From Acidobacteriota bacterium (GTDB lineage: Bacteria > Acidobacteriota > Holophagae > Holophagales > Holophagaceae), in contig JACPUT010000006.1 of assembly GCA_016192145.1 (NCBI GenBank), positions 620,001 to 684,000 of the forward strand: a stretch of DNA of 64,000 bases, read 5' to 3'. Position numbers and translations under genes: made by a program. Position 1 is the stretch's first letter; every line of letters starts with the position of its first letter. The notes beneath the pieces were generated by a model. That model was not told the origin of the DNA. It saw nothing but the letters and a program-made list of their open reading frames with translations, and ran no database searches. This document shows, one piece after another, positions 1 to 8,784 of the stretch.

Positions 1-5
1 CGGCC

Positions 6-28
6 GGGAACTTTAGGGTTAAGTTCCC
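6..28. terminator. Short hairpin at the window edge, possible terminator
   Basis: Eight bases (6-13) are perfectly complementary to 21-28 around a 7-base loop, followed by a short T-rich stretch. It may end a gene lying left of the window. No U-tract of full length is present, so the call is weak. Confidence 0.35.
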
Positions 29-69
29 ATTTGGGAGTTGTTAGAAACGCTTCCGAAAATACCTACCAG

Positions 70-83
70 GTGATCCGGATCAC
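70..83. promoter_or_regulatory. FNR/DNR-type palindrome upstream of the cytochrome gene
   Basis: GTGATCCGGATCAC is a perfect 14-bp palindrome with TGAT-N4-ATCA half-sites, the spacing used by CRP/FNR-family regulators. It ends 57 bases before the cytochrome start at 141. A CRP/FNR-type gene lies at 19324-19980, and a related site stands before narK (4638-4649). Function is inferred from sequence and context only. Confidence 0.5.
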
Positions 84-140
84 GGCAGAATGGGCGCCAC
101 AAGCCCATCCTTCTCCAGTAACCCTTTCCCAGGAGGCCCC

Positions 141-404
141 ATGGCCCGAAAGTCACTCCTCATGCTGGCGGTCCTCGGGATCGTCGCGCCCCTCTCCGCC
201 ACCATGCCCTTCGTGAAGAAGGCCCAGGCCGCCGGCTTCACCGAAGTGAAGAACTGCAAGTCCTGCCATGAAGCCGCCATGCCGAAGAAGGGCGACAAGA
301 TGGAATTCAACGACATGGGCAAGTTCCTGATGGCCGAGAAGGCCAAGCGCAAGGCCGCTGAAGTGGACGTGGCCTGGCTGAAGGATTACAAGGCCAAGAA
401 GTAA
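141..404 (+). CDS. Small periplasmic mono-haem c-type cytochrome
   Basis: Codes for 87 residues. The start at 141 is chosen because AGGAGG lies at 131-136 and a hydrophobic signal peptide begins directly after it (about residues 1-30, ending near AQAAG). A single CKSCH motif is the covalent haem c site, and two Met residues after it could give the sixth ligand. The remainder is rich in Lys, as in small soluble electron carriers. It is probably a periplasmic electron shuttle. The FNR-like palindrome upstream and the nitrate genes beside it suggest anaerobic expression. It has no operon partner and ends at a strong terminator shared with the convergent porin gene. Confidence 0.8.
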   Translation: MARKSLLMLAVLGIVAPLSATMPFVKKAQAAGFTEVKNCKSCHEAAMPKKGDKMEFNDMGKFLMAEKAKRKAAEVDVAWLKDYKAKK

Positions 405-410
405 CTTTCC

Positions 411-458
411 CCAAGAAGCGAGAAGGCCCGGCGAATGCCGGGCCTTCTCGCTTCTTGG
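411..458. terminator. Strong bidirectional terminator
   Basis: A perfect 22-bp inverted repeat (411-432 with 437-458) around a GAAT loop lies between the convergent cytochrome and porin genes. It begins 7 bases after the cytochrome stop codon. Confidence 0.85.
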
Positions 459-463
459 GGAGG

Positions 464-1666
464 TCAGAACTTCAGGAGGCTCTGCAGCCAGAACTTCTTG
501 GTGTCCTTGCTCAGGGCGCCGGGGGCGGAGGCGGCGTCGCCGGCGTAGCTGCCCGCCTTGGCCATGAGGCTCCACCCCTTAGTGACCTGGAAGCCCACGA
601 GGGCGTTCCACTCCTTGCCGTAGGCGGTGCCGTCGGTCTCGGCCTTGTAGGTGTGGTGGCTGGCCTCGAAGGTCCAGGCGCCCACCTTGCCCTTGTAGGT
701 GGGGAAGGTATCCTCCAGGCCCTTGGTGGGCGTGGCGAGGAAGCGGTCCACCCAGCCGTTCCAAGCGTGCAGCGTGGCGTAGGGCGTCTTGAAGCCGGGC
801 TCCAGGGTCTCCTGGGTCAACTGGAGGCTGTGGTCCTTGGTGAAGCGGAAGCCGAGGCCCAGGTAGCGGTAGTCGGCCTCGAGGGTGCCCGTGAGGGTGG
901 CGTCCTTGGTGCGGTCCTGCTTGGCCATGGAGACGTCGTAGAAGAGCTTCCAGACATCACCATCGACCCGGGCCCCGGTGTGTTTGAAGGAATTGGCCGT
1001 GGAGGTGCCGGTGGAGGCGGCGAGGGCGGATCCCACCCTGACCTGCTCATCGAAGGCGTAGTAGAAGGCGCGGATGTGCCCCTTGGGGATGACCTTCACA
1101 TCCACGTTGATGAGCTCGCCGTTGATGGGCTTGGTGAAGCCGGTGATGAGGTGGGCCTGGGTGAGATGGCCGAGGTTGAGGGCGACGTACTGCGTGTCCA
1201 GGGCGTAGGTGAGGCCCGTGAAGACCTGGTCGTTCTGGCGCCAACCCACGCTGCCGACGAAGCGCTGGTTATCGAGGTTGATCACCTGGCGGCCCGCCTT
1301 GAGGCCCTTCCACTCCACGAAGAGCTGGTTCAAGCCGGAGAGGGGCTGATCGACGACGGTGGCATGGGTGGCCCTTCCGTACCCCGTCTGGGGTACGAAA
1401 TAGCGGGTGGAACCAAGGACAGCCACGTTCTCGAACTGGGCCGTGAGGGAGAGGCCTTCCCACTGGGCGGTCTTGTAGGTGAGCACGAGCCGGTTGGTGG
1501 GGGCATCGGCGGTCTTCAAGCTCACATCGTCGTCCACGTGCTCGTAGCGGGTGCGGATCTCCAGGCTGGCCTTGCCCTTGGCCAGGGCATCGAGGGGCGT
1601 GGCCTCCTGGGCCTGCATGGCGGTGCCCACGATGAGGATCGCCAAGGTGGAGGTGAATTTGGGCAT
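464..1666 (-). CDS. Outer-membrane beta-barrel porin, alginate-export-like family
   Basis: 400 residues with a signal peptide (about 1-19, ending at MQAQ). The rest shows alternating polar and aromatic strands typical of a monomeric 16-18-strand barrel, starting LDALAKGKASLEIRTRYEH and ending in a C-terminal aromatic residue (LLKF), the BAM recognition feature. Porins of this type (alginate_exp/OprD-like) admit small anionic or organic solutes. Its place downstream of two NarK genes on the same strand suggests passage of nitrate or nitrite across the outer membrane; this is inference. Gap to the upstream narK2-like stop is 61 bases, so it may be co-transcribed. Confidence 0.72.
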   Translation of the reverse strand: MPKFTSTLAILIVGTAMQAQEATPLDALAKGKASLEIRTRYEHVDDDVSLKTADAPTNRLVLTYKTAQWEGLSLTAQFENVAVLGSTRYFVPQTGYGRATHATVVDQPLSGLNQLFVEWKGLKAGRQVINLDNQRFVGSVGWRQNDQVFTGLTYALDTQYVALNLGHLTQAHLITGFTKPINGELINVDVKVIPKGHIRAFYYAFDEQVRVGSALAASTGTSTANSFKHTGARVDGDVWKLFYDVSMAKQDRTKDATLTGTLEADYRYLGLGFRFTKDHSLQLTQETLEPGFKTPYATLHAWNGWVDRFLATPTKGLEDTFPTYKGKVGAWTFEASHHTYKAETDGTAYGKEWNALVGFQVTKGWSLMAKAGSYAGDAASAPGALSKDTKKFWLQSLLKF

Positions 1667-1727
1667 GGTTTCTCCAGGGCATGGGCGCCTTGAACGGAGG
1701 GGCCGTCCAGGCTCCCTCAGGTTGGAA

Positions 1728-3230
1728 CTAACACTTCACTTCAGCGTTCGTACGGGCGTAATACCACCAGTTGAGGACCAGACAGAGCACGTAGAAGGCA
1801 GCGAATCCATAGAGGGCGTTTTCGACGGTGACGGCGCCTGGCTTGATTTGGCTTTTGAAGACGGTGGGAATGATGAAGCTGCCATAGGCCGCGGCAGCGC
1901 CCGTCCAGCCCAGCACGGGGCCGGCGAACTGGGGCTCGAAGATGAAGGGCACCATCTGGAAGGTGCTGCCGTTGCCGATGCCGCTGCCAAGGAAGAGCAG
2001 CATGAAGCTGAACATGAAGGCGCCGAAGAAGGGCGTGGGATCCGGTGCCGCCACGGCGGCCTTGACGTAGTGGGCCACCAGGAGGGCGCCGACGATCTGG
2101 ATGACCGTGGACCACTGGGTGACGACGCTGCCGCGGAGCTTATCGGAGAGCCAACCGCCGATTGGGCGGATGAGGCTGCCCAACAGAGGGCCTAGAAAGG
2201 CGAAAGCGGAAGGGTCCTTTTTGAACACGATCTTGATGAGCAGGGGGAAGGAAGCGCTGTATCCGATGAAACTGCCGAAGGTCATGATGTAGAGGAGGGT
2301 CATGATCCAGTTGTGCTTCATGCCGAAGATGCGGAACTGCTTGCCTAGGCTCTCCTTCACTTTTCCGGGGAAAAGCTTCATGGCCCCTAGGCAGAGCACC
2401 ACCACGAGGATCACCAGGCCCAGCTGGAGGCTGAGGGGGAGCTTGGGGTTCTTCACGAGGATCCAGGCGCCTACGGCACTCACGGCCATGGCCACGGCCT
2501 GAAGGCTTAGGATGCGCATCACGGCCGCAGAGGTGGGCTCGCTGTCTTGGCCGGGCAGGTTGTTCATCCCGAACCAGGAGCCGAGGGTGAAGAGCACGAG
2601 CATGGGCACCCAAACCAGAGCCCCATTTTGGATGTAGAGGGCCTGGCCCGCGGCGGTGACGTGGGGCGCTCCGGCCAGGCTGCCGAAGAGGGCGCCGGTC
2701 ATCACTACGGGGATGAGGAACTGCATCACGGACACCCCCAGGTTCCCGATGCCAGCGTTCAGCCCCAGGGCCAAGCCGGAAAGGCGCTTGGGGAAAAATC
2801 CATTGATGTTGGACATGGAGGAGGAGAAGTTGCCGCCGCCCACGCCCGAGAGAACGGCCAGGGCCGCGAAAGTGGCGAACGGGGTGCTCTTGTCCTGAAG
2901 GGCGATGCCCGCGCCCAGAGCCGGGGCGATGAGCAGGGCGGTGGTGATGCCCACCACGTTGCGGCCGCCGGCAAGGGCCACGAGGAAGGAGCTGGGGATG
3001 CGGAGCGTGGCGCCGGCGAGGCCCGCGATGCTCACGAGGGTGAAGAGCTGAGTGTCGTCGAAGGGGAAGACGCCCTTCATCTTCGCGGTGAGGATGCTCC
3101 AGAACATCCACACGCTGAAGGCGCAGAGGAGGCTGGGCACGGAAAAGGTGAGGTTCCGCCAGGCGGTCTTGGATCCACCACCCTTCCAGAACGCGGTGTC
3201 TTCGGGCTTCCATTCGCTGAGCTTGGTCAT
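1728..3230 (-). CDS. narK: NarK-type nitrate/nitrite transporter (second of pair)
   Basis: 500 residues, MFS fold with about 12 membrane segments. The start at 3230 is supported by GGAG just upstream and by homology beginning at the first hydrophobic segment (about residue 28). The nitrate signature regions are present as Gly-rich stretches (GVGGGNFSSSMSNINGFFPK and GIGNGSTFQ). This is the NarK2/NarU-like branch that exchanges nitrate for nitrite across the inner membrane. It follows the other narK with an 11-base gap, so both are in one operon. NarK1 + NarK2 pairs are known in denitrifiers, sometimes as one fused protein; here they are separate reading frames. Confidence 0.88.
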   Translation of the reverse strand: MTKLSEWKPEDTAFWKGGGSKTAWRNLTFSVPSLLCAFSVWMFWSILTAKMKGVFPFDDTQLFTLVSIAGLAGATLRIPSSFLVALAGGRNVVGITTALLIAPALGAGIALQDKSTPFATFAALAVLSGVGGGNFSSSMSNINGFFPKRLSGLALGLNAGIGNLGVSVMQFLIPVVMTGALFGSLAGAPHVTAAGQALYIQNGALVWVPMLVLFTLGSWFGMNNLPGQDSEPTSAAVMRILSLQAVAMAVSAVGAWILVKNPKLPLSLQLGLVILVVVLCLGAMKLFPGKVKESLGKQFRIFGMKHNWIMTLLYIMTFGSFIGYSASFPLLIKIVFKKDPSAFAFLGPLLGSLIRPIGGWLSDKLRGSVVTQWSTVIQIVGALLVAHYVKAAVAAPDPTPFFGAFMFSFMLLFLGSGIGNGSTFQMVPFIFEPQFAGPVLGWTGAAAAYGSFIIPTVFKSQIKPGAVTVENALYGFAAFYVLCLVLNWWYYARTNAEVKC

Positions 3231-3241
3231 GGGGTCTCCGG

Positions 3242-4534
3242 TCAATCGATGTCGGTGGCTACAGCGTGACGACGTTCCTCGCCGAAGGTTTCCAGGGCCT
3301 TGCCGTGGGCGCCCACCCAAGTCGTCGTCCAGCGGCGGTCCACCAGGGCGAGGGCCAGGAGGGCCAAGCCGGTGAGGGCCACGCCCGAAAGGAACCCGGG
3401 GGCGAAGGAATGGCCGAAGGTCGAACCCATGATTGAGAAGGTGTGCTGCTTGCCCAGCCCCATGAAATAGGGGAGGAAGCCGCCCGCCAGGGCGCCGATC
3501 TCCCCGATGAGGCTGGAGGCCACGGCGGTATCGCCGCGGAAGCGCAAGGGAACCAGCTGGAACACGGCGCCGTTGCCCGCGCCCATGGCGGCGAAGGTGA
3601 CCACGAGGATCGCCACCGTCACGAGGGGGTTGGGGGGCAGGGTCGCCGCGAGGCCCACGGTGACGAGGATGGCGCCGCAGAGCCAATAGAGGAGGCGGAT
3701 GCCGCCCAGGTGATCCGAGAGCCAGCCGCCGGCCACGCGCAGCACGGAGGCCACGATGACGATGGCGGCGCTGTACTTGCCGACGGAGGCCTTGGGGATG
3801 CCGTACTGGTCGCCGAAGAACACGGGCAGGAAGCTGGAGAGGCCGATGAAGCCGCCGAAGGTGACGGCGTAGATGAGGTTGAAGATCCAGGCATCGCGGT
3901 TCCAGAGGATCTTCACGTAGTCCATGAGGGGCTTCTTGGCTTCGCGATCCGAGGGCTCCTTGGCGAAGATCAGGAGCAGGAGGAAGGCCAGGCCCATGGG
4001 AATCATGGCGAAGCCGTAGACCATCTTCCATCCATAGACCTTGGCCATGGGGGGGGCCATGAGGAGGGCCAGAACGGTGCCGCTGTTGCCGGCGCCGGCG
4101 ATGCCCATGGCCAGTCCCTTGAACTTCGGGGGGAAGGAGCCGGAGCCCAGGGAGAGGGCCACGCCGAAGGAGGCACCGGCCACGCCCAGGGCCACGCCCA
4201 TGCCCAGCACATGGTTGTAGCTGGAGACGAACTGCCAGCCGAAGAAGAGGCAGCAAAGGATGATGCCCATCTCCAGCAGGGCCGCGTTCTTTCGCCCGAT
4301 GTACTGGGAGAGGATGCCCAAGGGGAAGCGCATCAGGGCGCCCGCCCACACGGGAACGGCCACCATGAAGCCCTTTTCCGCGGCCGAGAGGCCGAACTGC
4401 TCGGCGATGAAGAGGGCCATGGCCCCGTTCAGCACCCAGATGGCGAAACAGAAGTCGAAGTAGAGGAAGGAGGTCAGCAGCGTCGGCATGTGGCCCGACT
4501 TGCGGAACTCCTTGAAGGTGGCGAGGAAGGACAT
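3242..4534 (-). CDS. narK: NarK-type nitrate transporter (first of pair)
   Basis: 430 residues, MFS with about 12 membrane helices. Start placed at ATG 4534, with AAAGGG five bases upstream; an in-frame GTG at 4540 is the alternative. Motifs include GVAGASFGVALSLGSGSFP and GAGNGAVFQLVPLRF, the two nitrate-porter signature segments. It resembles NarK1, thought to be a nitrate/proton symporter, while its downstream neighbour resembles NarK2, an antiporter. The promoter region (4535-4754) is shared with the divergent sensor kinase gene and holds an FNR-like box. Confidence 0.88.
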   Translation of the reverse strand: MSFLATFKEFRKSGHMPTLLTSFLYFDFCFAIWVLNGAMALFIAEQFGLSAAEKGFMVAVPVWAGALMRFPLGILSQYIGRKNAALLEMGIILCCLFFGWQFVSSYNHVLGMGVALGVAGASFGVALSLGSGSFPPKFKGLAMGIAGAGNSGTVLALLMAPPMAKVYGWKMVYGFAMIPMGLAFLLLLIFAKEPSDREAKKPLMDYVKILWNRDAWIFNLIYAVTFGGFIGLSSFLPVFFGDQYGIPKASVGKYSAAIVIVASVLRVAGGWLSDHLGGIRLLYWLCGAILVTVGLAATLPPNPLVTVAILVVTFAAMGAGNGAVFQLVPLRFRGDTAVASSLIGEIGALAGGFLPYFMGLGKQHTFSIMGSTFGHSFAPGFLSGVALTGLALLALALVDRRWTTTWVGAHGKALETFGEERRHAVATDID

Positions 4535-4574
4535 GGGCACCCTTTCGAAGCCTGCGGCCGATAGAAAAGCGGAT

Positions 4575-4667
4575 CAATGAATCCGAAAATAAGGATGCCT
4601 GATGTTTGACCCAAGACAAGGGTGGGGCGGGGATTCATGATAAAGATCACGTAAGTGTTTGTCCTAC
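4575..4667. promoter_or_regulatory. Divergent narK / sensor-kinase promoter with FNR-like box and two shared motifs
   Basis: TGAT-AAAG-ATCA at 4638-4649 fits the FNR/DNR half-site pattern. Beside it, 4657-4667 (GTTTGTCCTAC) is the exact reverse complement of 7162-7172, which lies in front of the tehA-like gene. A third motif at 4575-4587 (CAATGAATCCGAA) recurs with one change at 7202-7214, and part of it (TCCGAAAATA) at 52-61. These may be sites for the NarL-like regulator encoded at 6525; that link is inference. Confidence 0.5.
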
Positions 4668-4754
4668 ATGGTTCGCTCTGGGCGTGGAAGGGCCATGGTG
4701 ACGGCTCCGCCCAGGACTAAATCGATGCGATCCTGCCTGAGGAGAAGGGTAGGA

Positions 4755-6515
4755 ATGGGCTGGACCTCTGGTGTCTTTCAATCGCTGCGGGGCCGGCTCA
4801 CCCTTCTGGCCTGCTTGGCCACCCTACCGGCCTTCCTTTTCGTGCTCTACGCCGCCAGCCAGGAACGGCAAGTCGCTTTGGGCCGGGCGGAAAGCGAGGC
4901 CCGCTATGTGGCAAGCCTGGCTTCCCGGGAGCATGCCCATCAGGTCATCGGCGCCGAACGGCTGCTGGGCCGCCTCGCGGAAATGGGGGCTGCCTCCGGA
5001 CAGCCCCGGCTGGAACCCCTTCAGTCGCTTCTTCCTTCAGTGCTCAGGGGATTTCCCCAATGTGCCAATCTCGGCATCCTCGATGGGGAAGGGCGATTGG
5101 TCTTCAGCGTGGTGCCTCCAGACCATGCAGTGGATATGAAGGGCAACCTGGCCTTTGAAGGGGCCCTCCAAGCTCCGGGCGTGGCTCTGGGCCGCTACCA
5201 AGTGGGGCAGATCGTCGGGCGCCCCGTGCTGATCCTGGCCCAGGCCGTGCGGGACCGGCAGGAGCACTTACTGGGCGTGCTCTTCGCGGCGCTGGACCTT
5301 GCCTGGCTCAAGCAATTGGCAAACCAGCCCGGCATGCCGCCCGGTTATGCCCTGCTCATCGTGGACCGGGATGGGCGAGTGCTGGCGCGTTCCGAAGGAA
5401 CGGGGCGGGGCATGGCCGAAGAAGGGGGGCTCCTCCCGGAGTTCCGGGAGCTGCGGGATTCCTCCCGTTACCAGAGCCGGGGCCGGGGGGTGGATGGGAT
5501 TCCGCGCCTGTACTCAGTGGTACCCATGGCCGGCGTGCCCGATCTGTACGCCGCGGTGAGCCTGCCCGAGGAGCGGGTCACGGGTCTAGCCAACCGGGCC
5601 TTTCTGCGCGCGGTGTTGGCCTTGGCGGTGCTCACCTTGCTTACCGTGGCCTCCTCCATCGCGGCGGCGGACCTGTCCGTGCTCAGGGATCTCCGCTTGC
5701 TCGCGAGGGCCACCCGCGCCTTCGGCGGCGGGGATTTGGCGGCGCGGGCCCCCGTGCCGCCGGCCACCGGAGAAATCCGTGATCTGGCGACAGCCTTCAA
5801 TGGCATGGCCGAGGCACTGGAGGCGCGGCACCGGGAGGCCACCCTGGCCCACGACCAGCTACGCGCCCTCTCGCACAGGCTCCAGGCCGCCCGGGAGGAG
5901 GAGGGGGCCCGCATCGCGCGCGAGCTGCACGACCAGCTGGGGCAGGAACTCACGGCCCTGAAGCTCGAGCTGGGTCGCATGAGGCGGCTTCGCCTGGTTG
6001 GTTCCTCCGGAACCGCCGAGCTGGACCTCGGGCTTGAGCAGATGGGGGCGCAAATCGACGCCTGCGTGGATTCCATCCGAAAAATCTCCTCGGAGTTGCA
6101 CCCCAGCGTCCTGGACCGTTTGGGTCTAGCGCCGGCCCTTGAGTGGCTCATCCGGGAGTTCGAGCGTCGGAGTGGGCTGCCCTGCGACTTCACCGCCGAA
6201 GGGGATCTGCGGGAGCTGGAGCCTCAAGTGGCCACGGCGCTCTTCCGCATCACCCAGGAAGCCCTTACGAACATCCTCCGACACGCGGAGGCCCGCAAGG
6301 CGGAGGTGGATATCCGCGAGGAAGGGGGCCAGCTTTTCCTCTGCATCCGAGACGATGGGCGGGGATTTCACTCCGGGGAGGCAGGCGCTTCCCTTGGCCT
6401 GCTGGGCATGGGCGAGCGGGCCCGGCTCCTGGGCGGCTGCGTGGACGTGATTTCACGGCCGGGAGAGGGAACGTCCATCCTGGCCCGGGTCCCACGGATT
6501 TCCCCAAAGGCATAG
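4755..6515 (+). CDS. NarX-like membrane sensor histidine kinase
   Basis: 586 residues. The start at 4755 has AGGAG and AAGGG upstream and puts the first membrane helix at about residues 15-34. Order: TM1; periplasmic sensor of about 250 residues (Cache/PDC-like); TM2 near 300; HAMP; HisKA_3 dimerisation with phospho-acceptor H392 in ARELHDQLGQE; HATPase_c with N-box (EALTNILRHAEA) and G-box (DDGRGF). HisKA_3 kinases pair with LuxR/NarL regulators, and such a gene follows 9 bases downstream. Position between narK and other nitrate-linked genes suggests nitrate or nitrite sensing. It lacks the clear cysteine cluster of NreB-type oxygen sensors. Confidence 0.85.
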   Translation: MGWTSGVFQSLRGRLTLLACLATLPAFLFVLYAASQERQVALGRAESEARYVASLASREHAHQVIGAERLLGRLAEMGAASGQPRLEPLQSLLPSVLRGFPQCANLGILDGEGRLVFSVVPPDHAVDMKGNLAFEGALQAPGVALGRYQVGQIVGRPVLILAQAVRDRQEHLLGVLFAALDLAWLKQLANQPGMPPGYALLIVDRDGRVLARSEGTGRGMAEEGGLLPEFRELRDSSRYQSRGRGVDGIPRLYSVVPMAGVPDLYAAVSLPEERVTGLANRAFLRAVLALAVLTLLTVASSIAAADLSVLRDLRLLARATRAFGGGDLAARAPVPPATGEIRDLATAFNGMAEALEARHREATLAHDQLRALSHRLQAAREEEGARIARELHDQLGQELTALKLELGRMRRLRLVGSSGTAELDLGLEQMGAQIDACVDSIRKISSELHPSVLDRLGLAPALEWLIREFERRSGLPCDFTAEGDLRELEPQVATALFRITQEALTNILRHAEARKAEVDIREEGGQLFLCIRDDGRGFHSGEAGASLGLLGMGERARLLGGCVDVISRPGEGTSILARVPRISPKA

Positions 6516-6524
6516 GATCAATCC

Positions 6525-7157
6525 ATGTGGCACATCCTTCTTACCGACGATCACGCCATCCTGCGCACGGGGCTGCGCCGGATCCTGGAGGATGCCTTCC
6601 AGGGCGTCCAGGTGGGCGAAGCCGGCAGCGTGGACGAGGCCCTCGCCAAAGTGAAGGAAGGGGGATGGGACCTGCTGGTGCTCGATATCTCGATGCCAGG
6701 CCGTGGCGGACTGGAAGCCATCCCCGACTTCAAGGCCCTCCAATCCCACCTCCCGATCCTGGTGCTCAGCATGTACGGAGAGCAGCAGTTCGCCATTCGA
6801 GCTTTGCGGGCGGGAGCCTCGGCCTACCTCACCAAGGAACATGCGCCGGAAGAGCTGATCCAGGCCATCCGCACGGTGCTCTCGGGCAGGCGCTACATCG
6901 GCGCCTCGCTGGGGGAGGCCCTGGCTGCCCACGTGGCCCTGGATCGGGAAGGGCCGCCCCATGAGCTGCTATCGGGGCGCGAGTTCGAGGTGTTCCGGCT
7001 CATCGCCTCCGCCAAAGGCATGACCGAGATCGGGGAGGAGCTGGGCCTATCCGTGAAGACCGTGAGCACCTACCGCACCCGGATCCTGGAGAAGATGCAG
7101 ATGGGCTCCAACGCGGAGCTGATGCAATACGCCATCCGCCAGGGCCTCGTCGAATAA
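6525..7157 (+). CDS. NarL/FixJ-family response regulator
   Basis: 210 residues. The N-terminal receiver has acidic residues in TDDHAILRTG and the phospho-acceptor D54 in LLVLDISMPGRGG; the conserved Thr/Ser and Lys regions follow (LVLSMYGEQ, AYLTKEHAPEE). The C-terminal LuxR-type HTH spans about 145-208 (LSGREFEVFRLIAS ... SVKTVSTYRTRILEKM). It is co-transcribed with the kinase and is its likely partner. Candidate targets are the motifs shared by the narK and tehA-like promoters that flank this two-gene operon. Confidence 0.88.
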   Translation: MWHILLTDDHAILRTGLRRILEDAFQGVQVGEAGSVDEALAKVKEGGWDLLVLDISMPGRGGLEAIPDFKALQSHLPILVLSMYGEQQFAIRALRAGASAYLTKEHAPEELIQAIRTVLSGRRYIGASLGEALAAHVALDREGPPHELLSGREFEVFRLIASAKGMTEIGEELGLSVKTVSTYRTRILEKMQMGSNAELMQYAIRQGLVE

Positions 7158-7161
7158 CCCC

Positions 7162-7214
7162 GTAGGACAAACGCCGACCGGACCCTTCCAAATAAAAGGA
7201 GCAATGAGTCCGAA
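7162..7214 (+). promoter_or_regulatory. Promoter region of the tehA-like/focA operon with two motifs shared with narK
   Basis: GTAGGACAAAC (7162-7172) matches the narK promoter motif exactly, in the same orientation relative to the downstream gene. CAATGAGTCCGAA (7202-7214) matches 4575-4587 with one change, here in the opposite relative orientation. Two shared words in two promoters flanking the same regulator gene are unlikely by chance. Confidence 0.45.
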
Positions 7215-7283
7215 TAATCCCGCTTTCGCGCATCGCCGCTGGGAAGCACCTTGAAGGCACCGGAAATCCGGAGCGGAGGCGGC

Positions 7284-8423
7284 ATGGGCGGGGGGAAGTG
7301 GAAGGCAGTTCCGGGAGGACCCAGGGGCCCGCTCCGCGAAGCTTTCCTGCAGGTTGTCGCGGAACTTCACCCCGCCTACTTCGCCATGGTGATGGCCACG
7401 GGCGTGCTCGACGTCGCCTGCCGCCTGCTCGGCATCAAGCTTCTGGCGGAAATGCTCCTCTGGACCAACCTCGCGGCCTACCTCGCGCTATGGATGTTGA
7501 CGATCCTACGCATGGCGCGCTTTCCGCGCCTCTTCCTCGCGGATTGGAGCAACCACCAGCGGGGGCCCGGCTTTTTCACCACCGTGGCCGCCACCTGCGT
7601 GGTGGGTATCCAGCTGGTGGTGCTCCGGCAGGAATTCACCCTGGCCCGGGGGCTCTGGTGGGGAGCCTTGGCCCTTTGGCTCGTCTGCATGTATGCCATC
7701 TTCGCGGCCCTCACCGTGAAGGAGGAAAAGCCTCCTCTGGAGGACGGCATTAACGGCGGCTGGCTCACCGCGGTCGTGGCCACCCAATCCCTCTGCGTCC
7801 TGGGCTGCCTGGTGGCGCCAGAGCTGGGCCTGCCCTTGGATGGTGCCCTCTTCCTCATGACCTCCCTCTGGCTCTGCGGGGGGATGCTCTACATCTGGAT
7901 GATCTCGCTGATCTTCTATCGGTATACCTTCCTGCGCTTCCTCCCCTCGGACCTCATGCCGCCTTATTGGATCAACATGGGCGCCATGGCCATCTCCACC
8001 CTCGCCGGCACGATGCTCATCAAGGCCGCTGGGAGCTCGCCCCTGCTGACCTCCCTTCTGCCCTTCCTCAAGGGTTTCACGCTGCTCTACTGGGCCACCG
8101 CCACCTGGTGGATTCCCATGTTGCTGATCCTGGGCCTGTGGCGTTACGTGGCCCGCAAGGTGCCGCTCACTTACGACCCCCTCTATTGGGGTGCCGTGTT
8201 CCCGCTGGCCATGTACACGAGCTGCACCTACCGCCTTTCGGAAGCCCTGAACCTGCCCTGGCTCGCCGGGATCCCCCGGCTCACCATCGCAGCGGCGCTC
8301 ACCGCCTGGCTGCTCACCTTCTTGGGGCTCCTGCTCTCCATCGCCCGAACGCTGTTCCGGGTCCTCGGCCTGCCCGCCACCGAACGAATTCCCCTGCTCG
8401 GCGCCCTTCGCCGACCGTTCTGA
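7284..8423 (+). CDS. TehA/SLAC1-family anion channel or dicarboxylate transporter
   Basis: 379 residues with about 10 membrane helices. ATG 7284 has GGAG a few bases upstream; an in-frame TTG at 7251 is an alternative start. The family hallmark ELHPAYFAMVMATGVL opens the first helix, and the C-terminal half keeps the repeated five-fold helix pairs. Family members are the tellurite-resistance protein TehA, yeast malate permease Mae1 and plant SLAC1, which conducts nitrate and chloride. In this locus an anion channel for nitrate or nitrite is plausible, but substrate cannot be read from sequence. First gene of a three-gene operon ending with focA/nirC. Confidence 0.75.
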   Translation: MGGGKWKAVPGGPRGPLREAFLQVVAELHPAYFAMVMATGVLDVACRLLGIKLLAEMLLWTNLAAYLALWMLTILRMARFPRLFLADWSNHQRGPGFFTTVAATCVVGIQLVVLRQEFTLARGLWWGALALWLVCMYAIFAALTVKEEKPPLEDGINGGWLTAVVATQSLCVLGCLVAPELGLPLDGALFLMTSLWLCGGMLYIWMISLIFYRYTFLRFLPSDLMPPYWINMGAMAISTLAGTMLIKAAGSSPLLTSLLPFLKGFTLLYWATATWWIPMLLILGLWRYVARKVPLTYDPLYWGAVFPLAMYTSCTYRLSEALNLPWLAGIPRLTIAAALTAWLLTFLGLLLSIARTLFRVLGLPATERIPLLGALRRPF

Positions 8424-8441
8424 TCCCTTTCTGGAGGATTT

Positions 8442-8762
8442 ATGTCGCACTCCCACGCACCCTCCCTCCCCCTTCCCAACCCCGCCTTCACCCGGGAGGT
8501 CCAGGCCGCCCGCCAGCGGGGGGACCGCGGCCGCCAGCAGATCCTTTGGGGCTGGGTGGCGACCATGGCCGGCGTGGCCTGCTACTGCCGTGCCCTCTTC
8601 GGCCTGGACACCGAGGCCGGCGCCCTGGATGCCCTCACCCGCACGGGCGTCCTCGGCTGGACCGCTTCGGGCCTGATGCTCTTCGGAGTGGCCCTCTGGA
8701 TCTTGGGCAACCTCCGCTACCTTCACGACGTCATGGAAGCCACCGAGTCCGGCAAGGACTGA
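8442..8762 (+). CDS. Small two-helix membrane protein, unknown function
   Basis: 106 residues, with GGAGG at 8432-8436 before the start. A Pro- and His-containing N-terminus is followed by two hydrophobic helices (about 36-53 and 72-92) and a short acidic tail. No family recognised. It is tightly placed between the TehA-like and FocA-like genes (18 and 22 bases), so it may be an accessory subunit of one of the two channels. Confidence 0.65.
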   Translation: MSHSHAPSLPLPNPAFTREVQAARQRGDRGRQQILWGWVATMAGVACYCRALFGLDTEAGALDALTRTGVLGWTASGLMLFGVALWILGNLRYLHDVMEATESGKD

Positions 8763-8784
8763 GCGGAACAAGGGAGTACACACG

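Noticed and set aside
1728-4619. A 963-residue minus-strand frame running through both narK genes
   Set aside because: Only its C-terminal 500 residues (from 3230) are NarK-like; the upstream part is the wrong frame of the first narK gene. It is not a fused NarK1-NarK2 protein.
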